A stretch of 6,876 nt of DNA from Candidatus Hikarchaeia archaeon HikBin4 (GCA_009889685.1 WTZT01000031.1:1-6876), one strand, 5' to 3'; positions 1 through 6,824 are shown, numbered from the stretch's first letter. Notes: generated by a model from the sequence alone, not told the origin. Program-made: numbers and translations.

Positions 1-57
1 ATCATTTTCTTCTACCATTGAAATTTCACCAACATTTTCTACTATCCCTGTAAACAT
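1..57 (-). CDS. ribE: Riboflavin synthase (alpha-chain, lumazine-binding-domain type), N-terminal fragment cut by window edge
   Basis: Read on the minus strand from the ATG at 57-55, the 19 visible codons begin MFTGIVENVGEIS. The opening MFTGIVE is the near-invariant start of bacterial-type riboflavin synthase, whose enzymes have two lumazine-binding beta-barrel repeats and run to about 200 residues. The enzyme dismutates two molecules of 6,7-dimethyl-8-ribityllumazine into riboflavin and a pyrimidinedione, the last step of riboflavin synthesis in the cytoplasm. The rest of the gene lies beyond the left edge, so integrity and the second repeat cannot be judged. The start is 56 nt downstream of the helicase stop, with a TATA-like element about 33 nt upstream. 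Many methanogenic archaea use an unrelated, lumazine-synthase-like riboflavin synthase, whereas haloarchaea carry this type. The call rests on a short but highly diagnostic stretch. Confidence 0.85.
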   Translation of the reverse strand, partial: MFTGIVENVGEISMVEEND

Positions 58-85
58 ATCAAAACAACCTATGGTGGCAAAACCT

Positions 86-95
86 GAAAATATTC
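86..95 (-). promoter_or_regulatory. Probable TATA-type promoter element for riboflavin synthase
   Basis: On the minus strand this reads GAATATTTTC, with its AT-rich core (ATATTTT) at 93-87, centred 33 nt before the ATG at 57. With the usual archaeal spacing of about 26 nt from TATA centre to transcription start, the mRNA would begin near 64 and have a leader of only about 7 nt. No Shine-Dalgarno-like purine run directly precedes the ATG, which agrees with nearly leaderless translation. The box is a weak match, so this is a positional inference. Confidence 0.4.
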
Positions 96-113
96 TGTTC
101 TTGTCTTCCTCAT

Positions 114-1907
114 TTAATACCTCAGATCTTCAATCGATTTACCTGTGTATTCATTATTGAGAAGAACTTCGATGGGCAACGTTGGTGCACTTTTAACTAA
201 ATTTTCCATTACTACTAATCCTTCTCTAGCCCTACTCATCCCGACATAGAACACTCTCCGTTCACTATCTGTAAGAACCGGAACAATTTTTGAAACTGGA
301 TCGTACTCTATCCCACCTTCCACTTCCGAAGACATATGCTCAACAACTTTTTCTGTCAAATCGGTGGAAACATACACATAATCCGCTTCCCTTCCCTTCG
401 ATGAATGGATAGTTCCCACCCTGACACGTTCATGTTCAATATCTTGGTATTTCCCTTCAAAGTAAGATTTCACGCAACGTTTCTGATAATTACTCACTTT
501 TCGAATCATTTCCGATGCAATATCTGGACTCGGCATAAACGGAATTTGTTTTCGTATAAATTCTGCAGGGAATTCAATCCGATCTTTATTTTTTGTATTT
601 CTCTTTTTCAAAGCATTTTCTATTGCATCAAATAGTTCCTCTCTCTTCCGTGAACCAAATGAAGAATCAACCAGTATATCTGTCAGCAAATGAACTTGTG
701 TTCCCGATAAATTTTCACCAGCCTTGTAACACTCAACCGCCTCAACATATTTTGTGAGCCTTTCTGTCCACATATTTCCATCAGTCATCATGGCAAATGG
801 GATCCCAATTTTAACAAATTCTTCTATGAATTCAAACATTTGATATCTGGCACGGAATAGAACCATCAGTGTGCCCTTATCCATTTCTACATCCTTTTTG
901 ATCCTCCTTACTAAGTCCAAAACAGATGGATCTTGCAGAAACTCTACAGACCCTCCTTCGATCCTAGGTTTCAAATTTTTTTCTTGTCTAATCTCCACGT
1001 GACCAATCACCCGGCTAACAACTCCCAGAACATTTGATGGGAGACGATACGAATTATTTAGTATTCTATCCGATCCAATTTTCTCGTTAAGCAACAATTT
1101 TGGGTCTGCACCCTGCCAAGCATAAACCACTTGATCGTCATCCCCTGCTATGATCACGTTATCCATTTGAGATTTCCATTGGGAATATATGCTATATTGT
1201 AATTGTGTAATATCTTGAAATTCATCAACAACTAAATTCGAAACTCGGGGTGATAGTTCACGTTCATGAACCATTTCCAACATATCTGCAAAACCAACAA
1301 TCTTGTTATCTAATTTGTATTTTTTCCAGTCCTCAATCAGATCTGGAATGCTCAAGCGGTTATCTCCAGACGACCAAGTTGGCGTATATTTATTTCCCGA
1401 TAACGCCCGAGGATCCAAATTAGGAGGGTATCTAACTTTTTTAACATCCCATGTAAATGGAACGTCAAACCAATCCTCCACGTTTTTATTTGTACGTTGA
1501 ATCCATTGACTAGTCTCTAAAACTTTGTTTCCCAAAGCAGTGGATAAAGTTACTCTTCTCCCTCCACTTTTGTAATCATCTTCATATTCTAAACCCCGAT
1601 CAGAACAGAAGTTCTTTCTATCGGATTCACTAACGACACCCTTCCGAGATAGTTTCAAAAGCTCGTACGCTTTGGCGTGCATTGTACTCACGTTACCACG
1701 AAGAGATTCTGGTTCTACCTCTAGTCGATTTCCTAGTCTGTCTCTTAGTTCAGTTGCCGCAGCCCGTGTGTATGACACTAGAAGCAGCTCTTTCACACCA
1801 ATCCCCGAATCTAGAAGCCCTTCTACCTCATCTAACAGCGCTGTAGTTTTCCCACTCCCCGGGCCTCCAAAAAGACGTATTAGGTTCGGCCCATCTGATT
1901 CTTTCAT
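114..1907 (-). CDS. UvrD/PcrA/Rep-type superfamily 1A ATP-dependent DNA helicase, compact form
   Basis: This 597-residue protein carries the full SF1A motif set in order. Walker A is GGPGSGKTT at 14-22; motif Ia is SYTRAAATELRDRL near 45-58; motif Ib includes TMHAKAYELL near 75-84. The Walker B/DExx box is VVDEFQD at 226-232; motif III is GDDDQVVYAWQGAD at 255-268; motif IV includes SYRLP at 286-290. Motif V is GTIHSSKGREADYV at 498-511 and motif VI is VFYVGMSRAREG at 552-563. These support ATP-driven 3'-5' translocation on single-stranded DNA in repair or replication-fork processing. It is shorter than bacterial UvrD or PcrA (about 720 residues) and ends soon after motif VI, so the 1B and 2B insertions are reduced and the C-terminal extension is missing. 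No nuclease domain is visible. The ATG is well set: an in-frame TGA lies two codons upstream. It appears to be transcribed alone. Its cellular role cannot be assigned from sequence. Confidence 0.93.
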   Translation of the reverse strand: MKESDGPNLIRLFGGPGSGKTTALLDEVEGLLDSGIGVKELLLVSYTRAAATELRDRLGNRLEVEPESLRGNVSTMHAKAYELLKLSRKGVVSESDRKNFCSDRGLEYEDDYKSGGRRVTLSTALGNKVLETSQWIQRTNKNVEDWFDVPFTWDVKKVRYPPNLDPRALSGNKYTPTWSSGDNRLSIPDLIEDWKKYKLDNKIVGFADMLEMVHERELSPRVSNLVVDEFQDITQLQYSIYSQWKSQMDNVIIAGDDDQVVYAWQGADPKLLLNEKIGSDRILNNSYRLPSNVLGVVSRVIGHVEIRQEKNLKPRIEGGSVEFLQDPSVLDLVRRIKKDVEMDKGTLMVLFRARYQMFEFIEEFVKIGIPFAMMTDGNMWTERLTKYVEAVECYKAGENLSGTQVHLLTDILVDSSFGSRKREELFDAIENALKKRNTKNKDRIEFPAEFIRKQIPFMPSPDIASEMIRKVSNYQKRCVKSYFEGKYQDIEHERVRVGTIHSSKGREADYVYVSTDLTEKVVEHMSSEVEGGIEYDPVSKIVPVLTDSERRVFYVGMSRAREGLVVMENLVKSAPTLPIEVLLNNEYTGKSIEDLRY

Positions 1908-1933
1908 TAATCACAACATAACAGTTCATTAAA

Positions 1934-1942
1934 GCATAAATA
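1934..1942 (-). promoter_or_regulatory. Probable TATA-type promoter element for the helicase gene
   Basis: The minus strand reads TATTTATGC from 1942 to 1934, centred about 31 nt before the helicase ATG at 1907. Standard archaeal spacing puts transcription start near 1912, giving a leader of about 5 nt. The 103-bp gap between the M32 stop and the helicase ATG holds no SD-like run near the ATG and no strong hairpin, so this is the only clear signal I see there. The intact gap suggests the helicase is not simply the tail of the peptidase operon. Confidence 0.45.
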
Positions 1943-2010
1943 TCATTCGAAGCGATTCTGCAACATAATCCATAGATTGGTCTCAAATATAGATTTTATG
2001 GCAACTATCT

Positions 2011-3492
2011 TCAAATTCTATATAGTTCGGAGTATTTTCTATTGATATATTCTACAAAATAATCTATTTTAATATCTTCTCCCGTTGCTCTTTTAATCAA
2101 TTCGGATGTAGTATACTTCCCTCCATGAGAATGAATATTCTCTCCCAACCAATTCTTCAGATATTGATAGTCACCCTTCCGAATCAACTCCCCTATATCC
2201 CCTACATCCTGTTCTATATGGTGGTTAATTTGAGCTGCCAAAACACTGCCCACAGAATATGTAGGAAAGTATCCAAACGATCCATGACTCCAATGTATAT
2301 CTTGAAGGCATCCAGTTGAATCATTTTCTGGTGTTATCCCCAAATATTTCTCCATCTTTTCATTCCAAACAGATGGGATTTCTGAGACTTGTAACTCTCC
2401 TCTTATTAATGCACTCTCTATCTCATACCTAATGATGATATGTAAGTGATAAGTTAATTCGTCCGCATTAACTCGAATCGAATTGTCTAGTTTAACTCTG
2501 TTAACCATTCTGTACACCTTCTCTGGATTTCCGAATTTCATTTTTGGAAAACGTAACTCAATGATTGGCAATATTTCCTCCCAAAATGCAAGCGATTTTC
2601 CAATGTGATTCTCCCAGAATCTCGATTGTGATTCATGTATTATCATTCCCATATCTCCACATAATGGGGTGCCATAATGCTCACTTGGCAACGATAGTGT
2701 ATACAAAGCATGTCCAAATTCGTGGATTGTACTCAATAACCCATCTACAAAATTTCTTTCTTCGAATCTTGTCGTTATTCTCGCATCAAAAACATTCCCC
2801 ATTGAAAATGGATGTGGGGATGTATCTAACCTGCCTCTAGACCAATCATATCCTATCAAATTGAGTACATCTTCCGAAAGATATTTTTGATCTTGTAAGC
2901 CAAAATCCCCCTCTAACGTTTCTTTTATATCTTCTCCTTCCTCCCGTATTTTTTTAATTAAAGGAACTAATGAATCTTTTAAGTTTACTAGTATTTCCTC
3001 AATAGAAGACAGACTTAGGTATGGTTCATAATCCTGAATAAGAATCTCATACGGATCTGCATCACCATCTATGCATCTTGCCATCTCACATTTTTTCTCA
3101 ATTAACAACTGCAACGTCTTCTCAAAATGTTTGAAATCAGATTTTCTTTTTGCTTCCACCCAAATAGGAAACGATCGACTTGTGAGTTGGGATAATTCTT
3201 TTATTAATTCTGTCGGAACCAACCTCGAGCGTTCATGTAATCTTTTGATCTCCCTATATATCGATTCATTCTCCTCGTCCACTTCTTCCGGCATCTCTTC
3301 TATCAGCTCGCCTAATCTTTCATCTACTATTAATTCATGCCTCATTGCGGACAACACTGAAAACTGCATAGCTCTTGCATTTACTCCCCCTTCTGGCATC
3401 ATTACTTCCTGGTCCCAATGCAAAACGCCCATTACTTCTTTGAGATTTTCTATCCTTTCTACATATTGGTTGAATTCTTCGTAGGTTCTCAT
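2011..3492 (-). CDS. M32-family metallocarboxypeptidase (carboxypeptidase Taq / PfuCP type)
   Basis: This 493-residue protein matches the usual length of M32 carboxypeptidases (about 500). The gluzincin-type zinc site is HEFGH at 257-261, with the third ligand most likely E287 in HESQSRFWEN (286-295). Other family blocks are LHWDQEVMMP (24-33), DWSRGRLDTSPHPF (216-229), IRVNADELTYHLH (339-351) and GCLQDIHWSHGSFGYFPTY (394-412). Family members remove C-terminal amino acids from peptides with broad specificity, usually sparing C-terminal proline. There is no signal peptide or membrane segment, so it should act in the cytoplasm on products of protein turnover. The start is set by the neighbour: its ATG directly follows the TAG of the M20 gene, with a GAGGT Shine-Dalgarno-like run 10 nt upstream. 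It is probably cotranslated with the M20 enzyme. No key residue is missing and there is no frameshift. Confidence 0.96.
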   Translation of the reverse strand: MRTYEEFNQYVERIENLKEVMGVLHWDQEVMMPEGGVNARAMQFSVLSAMRHELIVDERLGELIEEMPEEVDEENESIYREIKRLHERSRLVPTELIKELSQLTSRSFPIWVEAKRKSDFKHFEKTLQLLIEKKCEMARCIDGDADPYEILIQDYEPYLSLSSIEEILVNLKDSLVPLIKKIREEGEDIKETLEGDFGLQDQKYLSEDVLNLIGYDWSRGRLDTSPHPFSMGNVFDARITTRFEERNFVDGLLSTIHEFGHALYTLSLPSEHYGTPLCGDMGMIIHESQSRFWENHIGKSLAFWEEILPIIELRFPKMKFGNPEKVYRMVNRVKLDNSIRVNADELTYHLHIIIRYEIESALIRGELQVSEIPSVWNEKMEKYLGITPENDSTGCLQDIHWSHGSFGYFPTYSVGSVLAAQINHHIEQDVGDIGELIRKGDYQYLKNWLGENIHSHGGKYTTSELIKRATGEDIKIDYFVEYINRKYSELYRI

Positions 3493-4548
3493 CTATATCT
3501 CTACCTCTGCCATTCTGCGATATATCTTCGAACAATCTTCTAGCGCTTTTATATCCACACTTTCATCTGATGTATGGGCCTGTCCCAATTCCGCAGGCCC
3601 GCATACGATGCCAATACACCCTTTCTCAGAAAACCAACCCGCATCTGTAGTGTGAGGTTTCGCAATCAATTCCGATCCATTGGTTACTTCATTTGCCACC
3701 CCACGTGCCAAATGAGCAAAAGACATATCTTGACATTTAAACGCAGGTATTTCTTGTTTTATCTCCCACTTGAAATCTTCCCCTCTTCGAATCATGCCAC
3801 CCTTGCCCGGAACAGTTCTCTCGTCAATTATCAAAGTACATTTTCCTGGATTGATATTTCCTGCCGTTCCTCCTTCTATTCTCGTCACTATCACTGATTC
3901 TTTCATCCCGACCCCCTCAATTGTAATCTCTTTAGTAGGTATTTTCAATATTTCTTGAATCACATCTGCTGCCAAGTATATGGCATTTTTCCCCTCATTT
4001 GGCTGAGACGCATGTCCCTCTTCACCCAAAACCGCGATTTGACTTTCTCGACGACCTCTATGGGCAATGGCTATGTCTATAATTCCTCCATTCGAATATC
4101 CTGTTGACCCTTCTCCCACCACTGCAAATTTAGGATTAAATCCCTTTGAGATGGCATATTGGGCACCATTTCCTCCTATCTCCTCTCCGACAAAACTTGC
4201 AAATACTAATTCCATTTTTGGTTCTGCATCTCTAAATGAATGCATCATTGAAGCAAGTGCACCTTTCATATCTGCAGATCCCCTCCCATACAATCGCCCA
4301 TTCTTTTCAAAAACTTTACACCGATCACCATCCATTTGATCAAAATTAGGAGGGACTACATCGTGATGTCCAATAAATGCCAATTCATCACCCGATCCGC
4401 GCCGGGCAATAATGTTCCCTATCCCATCGCGTAAGACTTCTGCATCTGTTTCTTCTTTGAGCCATTTTTCAATCAACTTGCCAACTTTTTCTTCATCCTC
4501 ATGGCTTGGAACTGCGATCAGTTCCTTTGCTAAGTCTACAATCGTCAT
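3493..4548 (-). CDS. M20-family metallohydrolase (ArgE/DapE/aminoacylase type), substrate unknown
   Basis: The 351-residue protein has the complete di-metal active site of the M20 family. H61 and catalytic D63 lie in GHHDVVP (60-66), and the bridging D93 lies in GRGSADMKG (88-96). The general base E122 and metal ligand E123 lie in FVGEEIGG (119-126). A further acidic ligand is likely at E146 (VGEGST), and the C-terminal ligand is H325 in GQAHTSDES (322-330). The lid or dimerisation domain spans roughly 165-270 and contains the conserved H179 of GHAS. Such enzymes hydrolyse amide bonds in N-acyl amino acids (ArgE, DapE, LysK, aminoacylases) or in di- and tripeptides. The neighbours are not lysine or arginine biosynthesis genes. 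Its exact coupling to an M32 carboxypeptidase suggests, by inference, a role in peptide or acyl-amino-acid salvage. The ATG is firm, since an in-frame TGA immediately precedes it. No signal peptide is visible. Confidence 0.92.
   Translation of the reverse strand: MTIVDLAKELIAVPSHEDEEKVGKLIEKWLKEETDAEVLRDGIGNIIARRGSGDELAFIGHHDVVPPNFDQMDGDRCKVFEKNGRLYGRGSADMKGALASMMHSFRDAEPKMELVFASFVGEEIGGNGAQYAISKGFNPKFAVVGEGSTGYSNGGIIDIAIAHRGRRESQIAVLGEEGHASQPNEGKNAIYLAADVIQEILKIPTKEITIEGVGMKESVIVTRIEGGTAGNINPGKCTLIIDERTVPGKGGMIRRGEDFKWEIKQEIPAFKCQDMSFAHLARGVANEVTNGSELIAKPHTTDAGWFSEKGCIGIVCGPAELGQAHTSDESVDIKALEDCSKIYRRMAEVEI
3503..3507 (-). promoter_or_regulatory. Shine-Dalgarno-like site for the M32 gene inside the end of the M20 gene
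   Basis: The minus strand reads GAGGT from 3507 to 3503, within the last codons of the M20 gene and 10 nt before the M32 ATG. It can pair with the CCUCC core of 16S rRNA. Together with the stop and start codons being directly adjacent, it supports internal initiation or reinitiation at the junction rather than a separate promoter. Confidence 0.5.
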
Positions 4549-4590
4549 TCAACTGAATTTACACCCGCAAAGAATTAGAACTACCCATCT

Positions 4591-4600
4591 TCGATTTATA
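4591..4600 (-). promoter_or_regulatory. Probable TATA box for the M20-M32 operon
   Basis: The minus strand reads TATAAATCGA from 4600 to 4591, the best consensus TATA box in the window. It lies in the 91-bp gap between the Rsm22-like stop and the M20 ATG. Its centre is about 49 nt before that ATG, so with standard spacing the mRNA would have a leader of about 20-25 nt, unlike the nearly leaderless starts elsewhere in the window. That leader contains GGGTG about 14 nt before the ATG, which is at best a weak, distant Shine-Dalgarno match. Confidence 0.5.
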
Positions 4601-4639
4601 CAATTCTACCACTTCGCTCTCCCATAACCCTTTTAATCC

Positions 4640-6022
4640 TTACTCAATTATTGTTTCTTTATCTACAATAAGATTATATGAAGCTTCATCACCATTCCAC
4701 AGAACAAGGACATTTCTAATCAAAACAATTCCACCATACACCATCTCTGATATAATCCTATTCTGTGGTGTTTCTTTCACGATTACCGCATAATTATCTA
4801 TTTTTTCAGATCCATCCCCAATAAGAAACAATGCATTTTTTCCCTCACTCAAATCCTGACTTAATTTCACTGCAATAACATTTGCCCTCTTTCCAACCCG
4901 GGTACCTATGTCTGATAACATGACGCATCTAGACGTGTCTTTCGAGTGTCGAAATAAAGTCTGATAATCCCATCTTAGTATGCTATATGCAACTTGAACA
5001 TCTATATTTAGAAACTCCTCTCTCCTTTGACCCTCTTGGGCAATTTTATCTTGGAAACTAGGAATCTCTATATCTGGCATCACTTCAAAGGACCAACCTT
5101 CACTACATGGGCTATGACCTGGCCACAAACGAATTGTGGGGGTGTATATGTTCATATTCAATGAAAGTGCCCTTTCTACCTCTCTCAATTCAATTGCTGT
5201 ATTTTTATCAGCAGGGGCAACTAGTATCATCGACCCCTCCTCTGATACAAATTTACTATACTTATTAACCACTGAAATGGGGTTCTCCAATTCACTAAGA
5301 ACATTGGCAAATAATATGATATCATAAACGCCATTTGGCTCAAATTTTTCCGCTGTATCTTGGTGAATATTTAAATGTATATTGGGACCTCTATCTTCCA
5401 TTAATATTTGCAAAATATTTGCCGCATCACTTGGTTCTACCACGTTATACTCTACAAGTGCATTTTCAGGCATGTAGTCCGAAATCCCCAATGCGGGTCC
5501 GCCGACACCTGCACCCACATCAAGTATCCTTAACTTCCTTTTTAACAATCCACCTTCTGAAATCTTATTTAGTATATATTGTATCGCTGCATAGTACCCC
5601 GGAAGATGATATACCGCATATGCTAGTGCATTCTCTTCATCATATTCTACTCTCTTCCCCTCATAGTAGTTCTTTTTAATCTCCTTGATCCTCTCTCTAA
5701 TTATTTCCCCAGATTCACCTAATTGCCATTTCATTCCATATCTCTCTCTCAAAATATCCTCCAATCGGAAGGAATGTCTTTCTGGTATTTCTTGAACCTC
5801 AATTATTTGAGGATCAATAGGTTCTACAGAAACCGGGATAAATTTCCCATCAGCCCTTTCGATTAGACCTAGTTGGAATGCGTTTTCTCTGATTTCCGAT
5901 CTAATCAATTCCACCCCGGGCGATTCTGATATATATCCTCCAATTTCTTCGGGGTCAATTGGTCGAATATTCTGCAGATATTTGACATTCGACAAGATTT
6001 CTTGACGTTCCTTCACATCCAT
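4640..6022 (-). CDS. Rsm22-family protein, SAM-dependent methyltransferase fold; probable ribosomal small-subunit factor
   Basis: The 460-residue protein appears to have three parts. A helical N-terminal region (1 to about 125) leads into the Rsm22-type lead-in ENALAYAVYHLPGYYAAI (130-147). A Rossmann methyltransferase domain follows: motif I is LDVGAGVGGPALG at 167-179, the motif II acidic residue is E196 in VVEPSD, and motif IV is DIILFANVLSEL at 234-245. A beta-rich tail from about 375 to the end looks like a small barrel domain. Mitochondrial members of the family (Rsm22, METTL17) act on or with the ribosomal small subunit; catalysis is not established for all of them. Those members also have a four-cysteine iron-sulphur site. 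Here the matching segment, around LWPGHSPCSEGWSFEV (299-314), keeps one cysteine (C306), so the cluster is probably absent, as I believe is usual in archaeal forms. The gene starts 37 nt after tyrA and likely shares its transcript. An AGGA at 6032-6029 sits 6 nt before the ATG. A SAM-binding fold is clear; the target is inferred. Confidence 0.8.
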   Translation of the reverse strand: MDVKERQEILSNVKYLQNIRPIDPEEIGGYISESPGVELIRSEIRENAFQLGLIERADGKFIPVSVEPIDPQIIEVQEIPERHSFRLEDILRERYGMKWQLGESGEIIRERIKEIKKNYYEGKRVEYDEENALAYAVYHLPGYYAAIQYILNKISEGGLLKRKLRILDVGAGVGGPALGISDYMPENALVEYNVVEPSDAANILQILMEDRGPNIHLNIHQDTAEKFEPNGVYDIILFANVLSELENPISVVNKYSKFVSEEGSMILVAPADKNTAIELREVERALSLNMNIYTPTIRLWPGHSPCSEGWSFEVMPDIEIPSFQDKIAQEGQRREEFLNIDVQVAYSILRWDYQTLFRHSKDTSRCVMLSDIGTRVGKRANVIAVKLSQDLSEGKNALFLIGDGSEKIDNYAVIVKETPQNRIISEMVYGGIVLIRNVLVLWNGDEASYNLIVDKETIIE

Positions 6023-6028
6023 AAATAG

Positions 6029-6032
6029 TCCT
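6029..6032 (-). promoter_or_regulatory. Weak Shine-Dalgarno-like site for the Rsm22-like gene
   Basis: The minus strand reads AGGA from 6032 to 6029, 6 nt before the ATG at 6022, preceded by another partial match (AGGT, 6039-6036). The 37-nt gap after tyrA contains no convincing TATA box, so this site supports translation from a shared tyrA transcript. The match is only 4 nt long. Confidence 0.35.
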
Positions 6033-6059
6033 TTTACCTATCCATCTTGTCCAACCACA

Positions 6060-6785
6060 TCATCTACTAGCCTCTTCGTATAGTTGACTGAACTCTTCCC
6101 AATCTGCACTCGAAATTCTCTTTGCAGCTTCTATAATCGCTTTAGATCCTCCAAATACTTCTTGAATGTCTGAATACACTCGAGCGTTGCCATTTGTCAT
6201 CTCTTTTACCAGATCAATCAACCCATCAAATATTGGAGTTCCAAATTCTTCGGGCACTTCTTGCGCCGCCAATGCAAAAGAAAGAATGGCAGCATGGGTC
6301 ATTCCTTGCACAGTTTTCATTACTTCATCATGCTCTTTGGCGGTCGTAATGAATAGTGCATTCCCTGCTTTCTCAAGATCTTCAAATATTTGTTCTGCTA
6401 ACGGTCCCATTTCATCTATCACAAGAGCAATTCTCCCAGGGTAATTCTCCGGACCAAATAAAGGATGTAAACTGATTCTCTCCACTCCATTTGCATACTT
6501 TTTCATAGCCTCCATCGGGATTTTCATTATCCCTGTGATGTCACACATAATCCCTGTCGCATTTTTAGCATATGTGGAAATAGCTTCAGTCACATGGGGT
6601 ATCGGTACTGCAACACAAACAATATCAAACAGTTCGTCTGTGCCTAAATTTGCTATTTTCCCCCCCATATCCTCTGCAGCACCTTGGGCCTTTTCTGCTT
6701 TTATATCAAGAAATGTAACTTCTGCATCTATAGATGATGCAAACCAGCGTCCCATAGAACCCGAACCCACGATTAATAGTTTCAT
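6060..6785 (-). CDS. tyrA: Prephenate dehydrogenase, short monofunctional archaeal form
   Basis: The 241-residue protein oxidatively decarboxylates prephenate to 4-hydroxyphenylpyruvate, the committed step of tyrosine synthesis. The N-terminal Rossmann fold has GSGSMG at 7-12. An aspartate (D27) ends the second strand, which favours NAD over NADP. The DITGIMK segment (82-88) corresponds to the conserved DxxSxK-like block, and the catalytic histidine is H107 in SLHPLFGP (105-112). The helical C-terminal domain carries EHDEVMKTVQGMTH (151-164), with H152 and H164 in positions typical of the family. R202 is a candidate prephenate-binding arginine. The length covers only the two catalytic domains: there is no ACT domain and no fused chorismate mutase, so tyrosine feedback through an ACT domain is not expected. 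It is first in a likely two-gene unit with the Rsm22-like gene. The ATG was chosen because the Rossmann motif begins right after it. Confidence 0.93.
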   Translation of the reverse strand: MKLLIVGSGSMGRWFASSIDAEVTFLDIKAEKAQGAAEDMGGKIANLGTDELFDIVCVAVPIPHVTEAISTYAKNATGIMCDITGIMKIPMEAMKKYANGVERISLHPLFGPENYPGRIALVIDEMGPLAEQIFEDLEKAGNALFITTAKEHDEVMKTVQGMTHAAILSFALAAQEVPEEFGTPIFDGLIDLVKEMTNGNARVYSDIQEVFGGSKAIIEAAKRISSADWEEFSQLYEEASR

Positions 6786-6802
6786 TATCGTCGCATAGAT
6801 TT

Positions 6803-6824
6803 GCGAACCGTAAAATAGGTTCGC
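6803..6824 (-). promoter_or_regulatory. tyrA promoter: TATA-like core inside a perfect inverted repeat (possible operator)
   Basis: The arms GCGAACC (6803-6809) and GGTTCGC (6818-6824) are perfect 7-bp inverted repeats around an AT-rich 8-bp centre that reads TATTTTAC on the minus strand. The centre lies about 28 nt before the tyrA ATG, which is where a TATA box would give a leaderless mRNA starting within about 3 nt of the ATG. A dimeric regulator binding the arms would cover the TATA box and block TBP/TFB, so an operator is a reasonable inference. No regulator is identified in the window. An RNA hairpin is less likely, because the element lies upstream of the predicted transcription start. 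Confidence 0.5.

Noticed and set aside
58..113. 14-codon minus-strand frame (ATG at 113 to TAG) between the helicase and riboflavin synthase genes.
   Set aside because: It is too short, shows no conserved pattern, and overlaps the likely riboflavin synthase promoter.
1945..1950. TTCGAA palindrome (about 1946-1951) just upstream of the helicase TATA box.
   Set aside because: Only 6 bp and not extendable by flanking bases, so it is expected by chance.
1908..2010. Possible terminator hairpin after the M32 gene.
   Set aside because: No stable stem and no clear T-run follow the TGA; only scattered AT-rich sequence is present.
3071..3484. 137-codon plus-strand open frame opposite the M32 gene.
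   Set aside because: It is antisense to conserved coding sequence, is serine-, isoleucine- and asparagine-rich, and has no recognisable motif; it is a codon-bias shadow.
3335..3535. 66-codon minus-strand frame across the M20/M32 junction.
   Set aside because: It overlaps two well-supported genes in another frame and has low-complexity, charged composition with no family motif.
4549..4639. Two nine-codon minus-strand frames in the gap before the M20 gene (starting MGERSG and MGSSNS).
   Set aside because: Both are chance-length frames with no initiation signals; the first overlaps the TATA box.
5335..5679. 114-codon plus-strand open frame opposite the Rsm22-like gene.
   Set aside because: It covers the complement of the methyltransferase motif region, and its histidine- and leucine-rich composition is typical of antisense shadows.
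6785..6796. Three-codon upstream reading frame (ATG CGA CGA TAA) whose stop overlaps the tyrA ATG.
   Set aside because: The predicted transcription start lies downstream of its ATG, so it would not be in the mRNA. Such a short frame is expected by chance.
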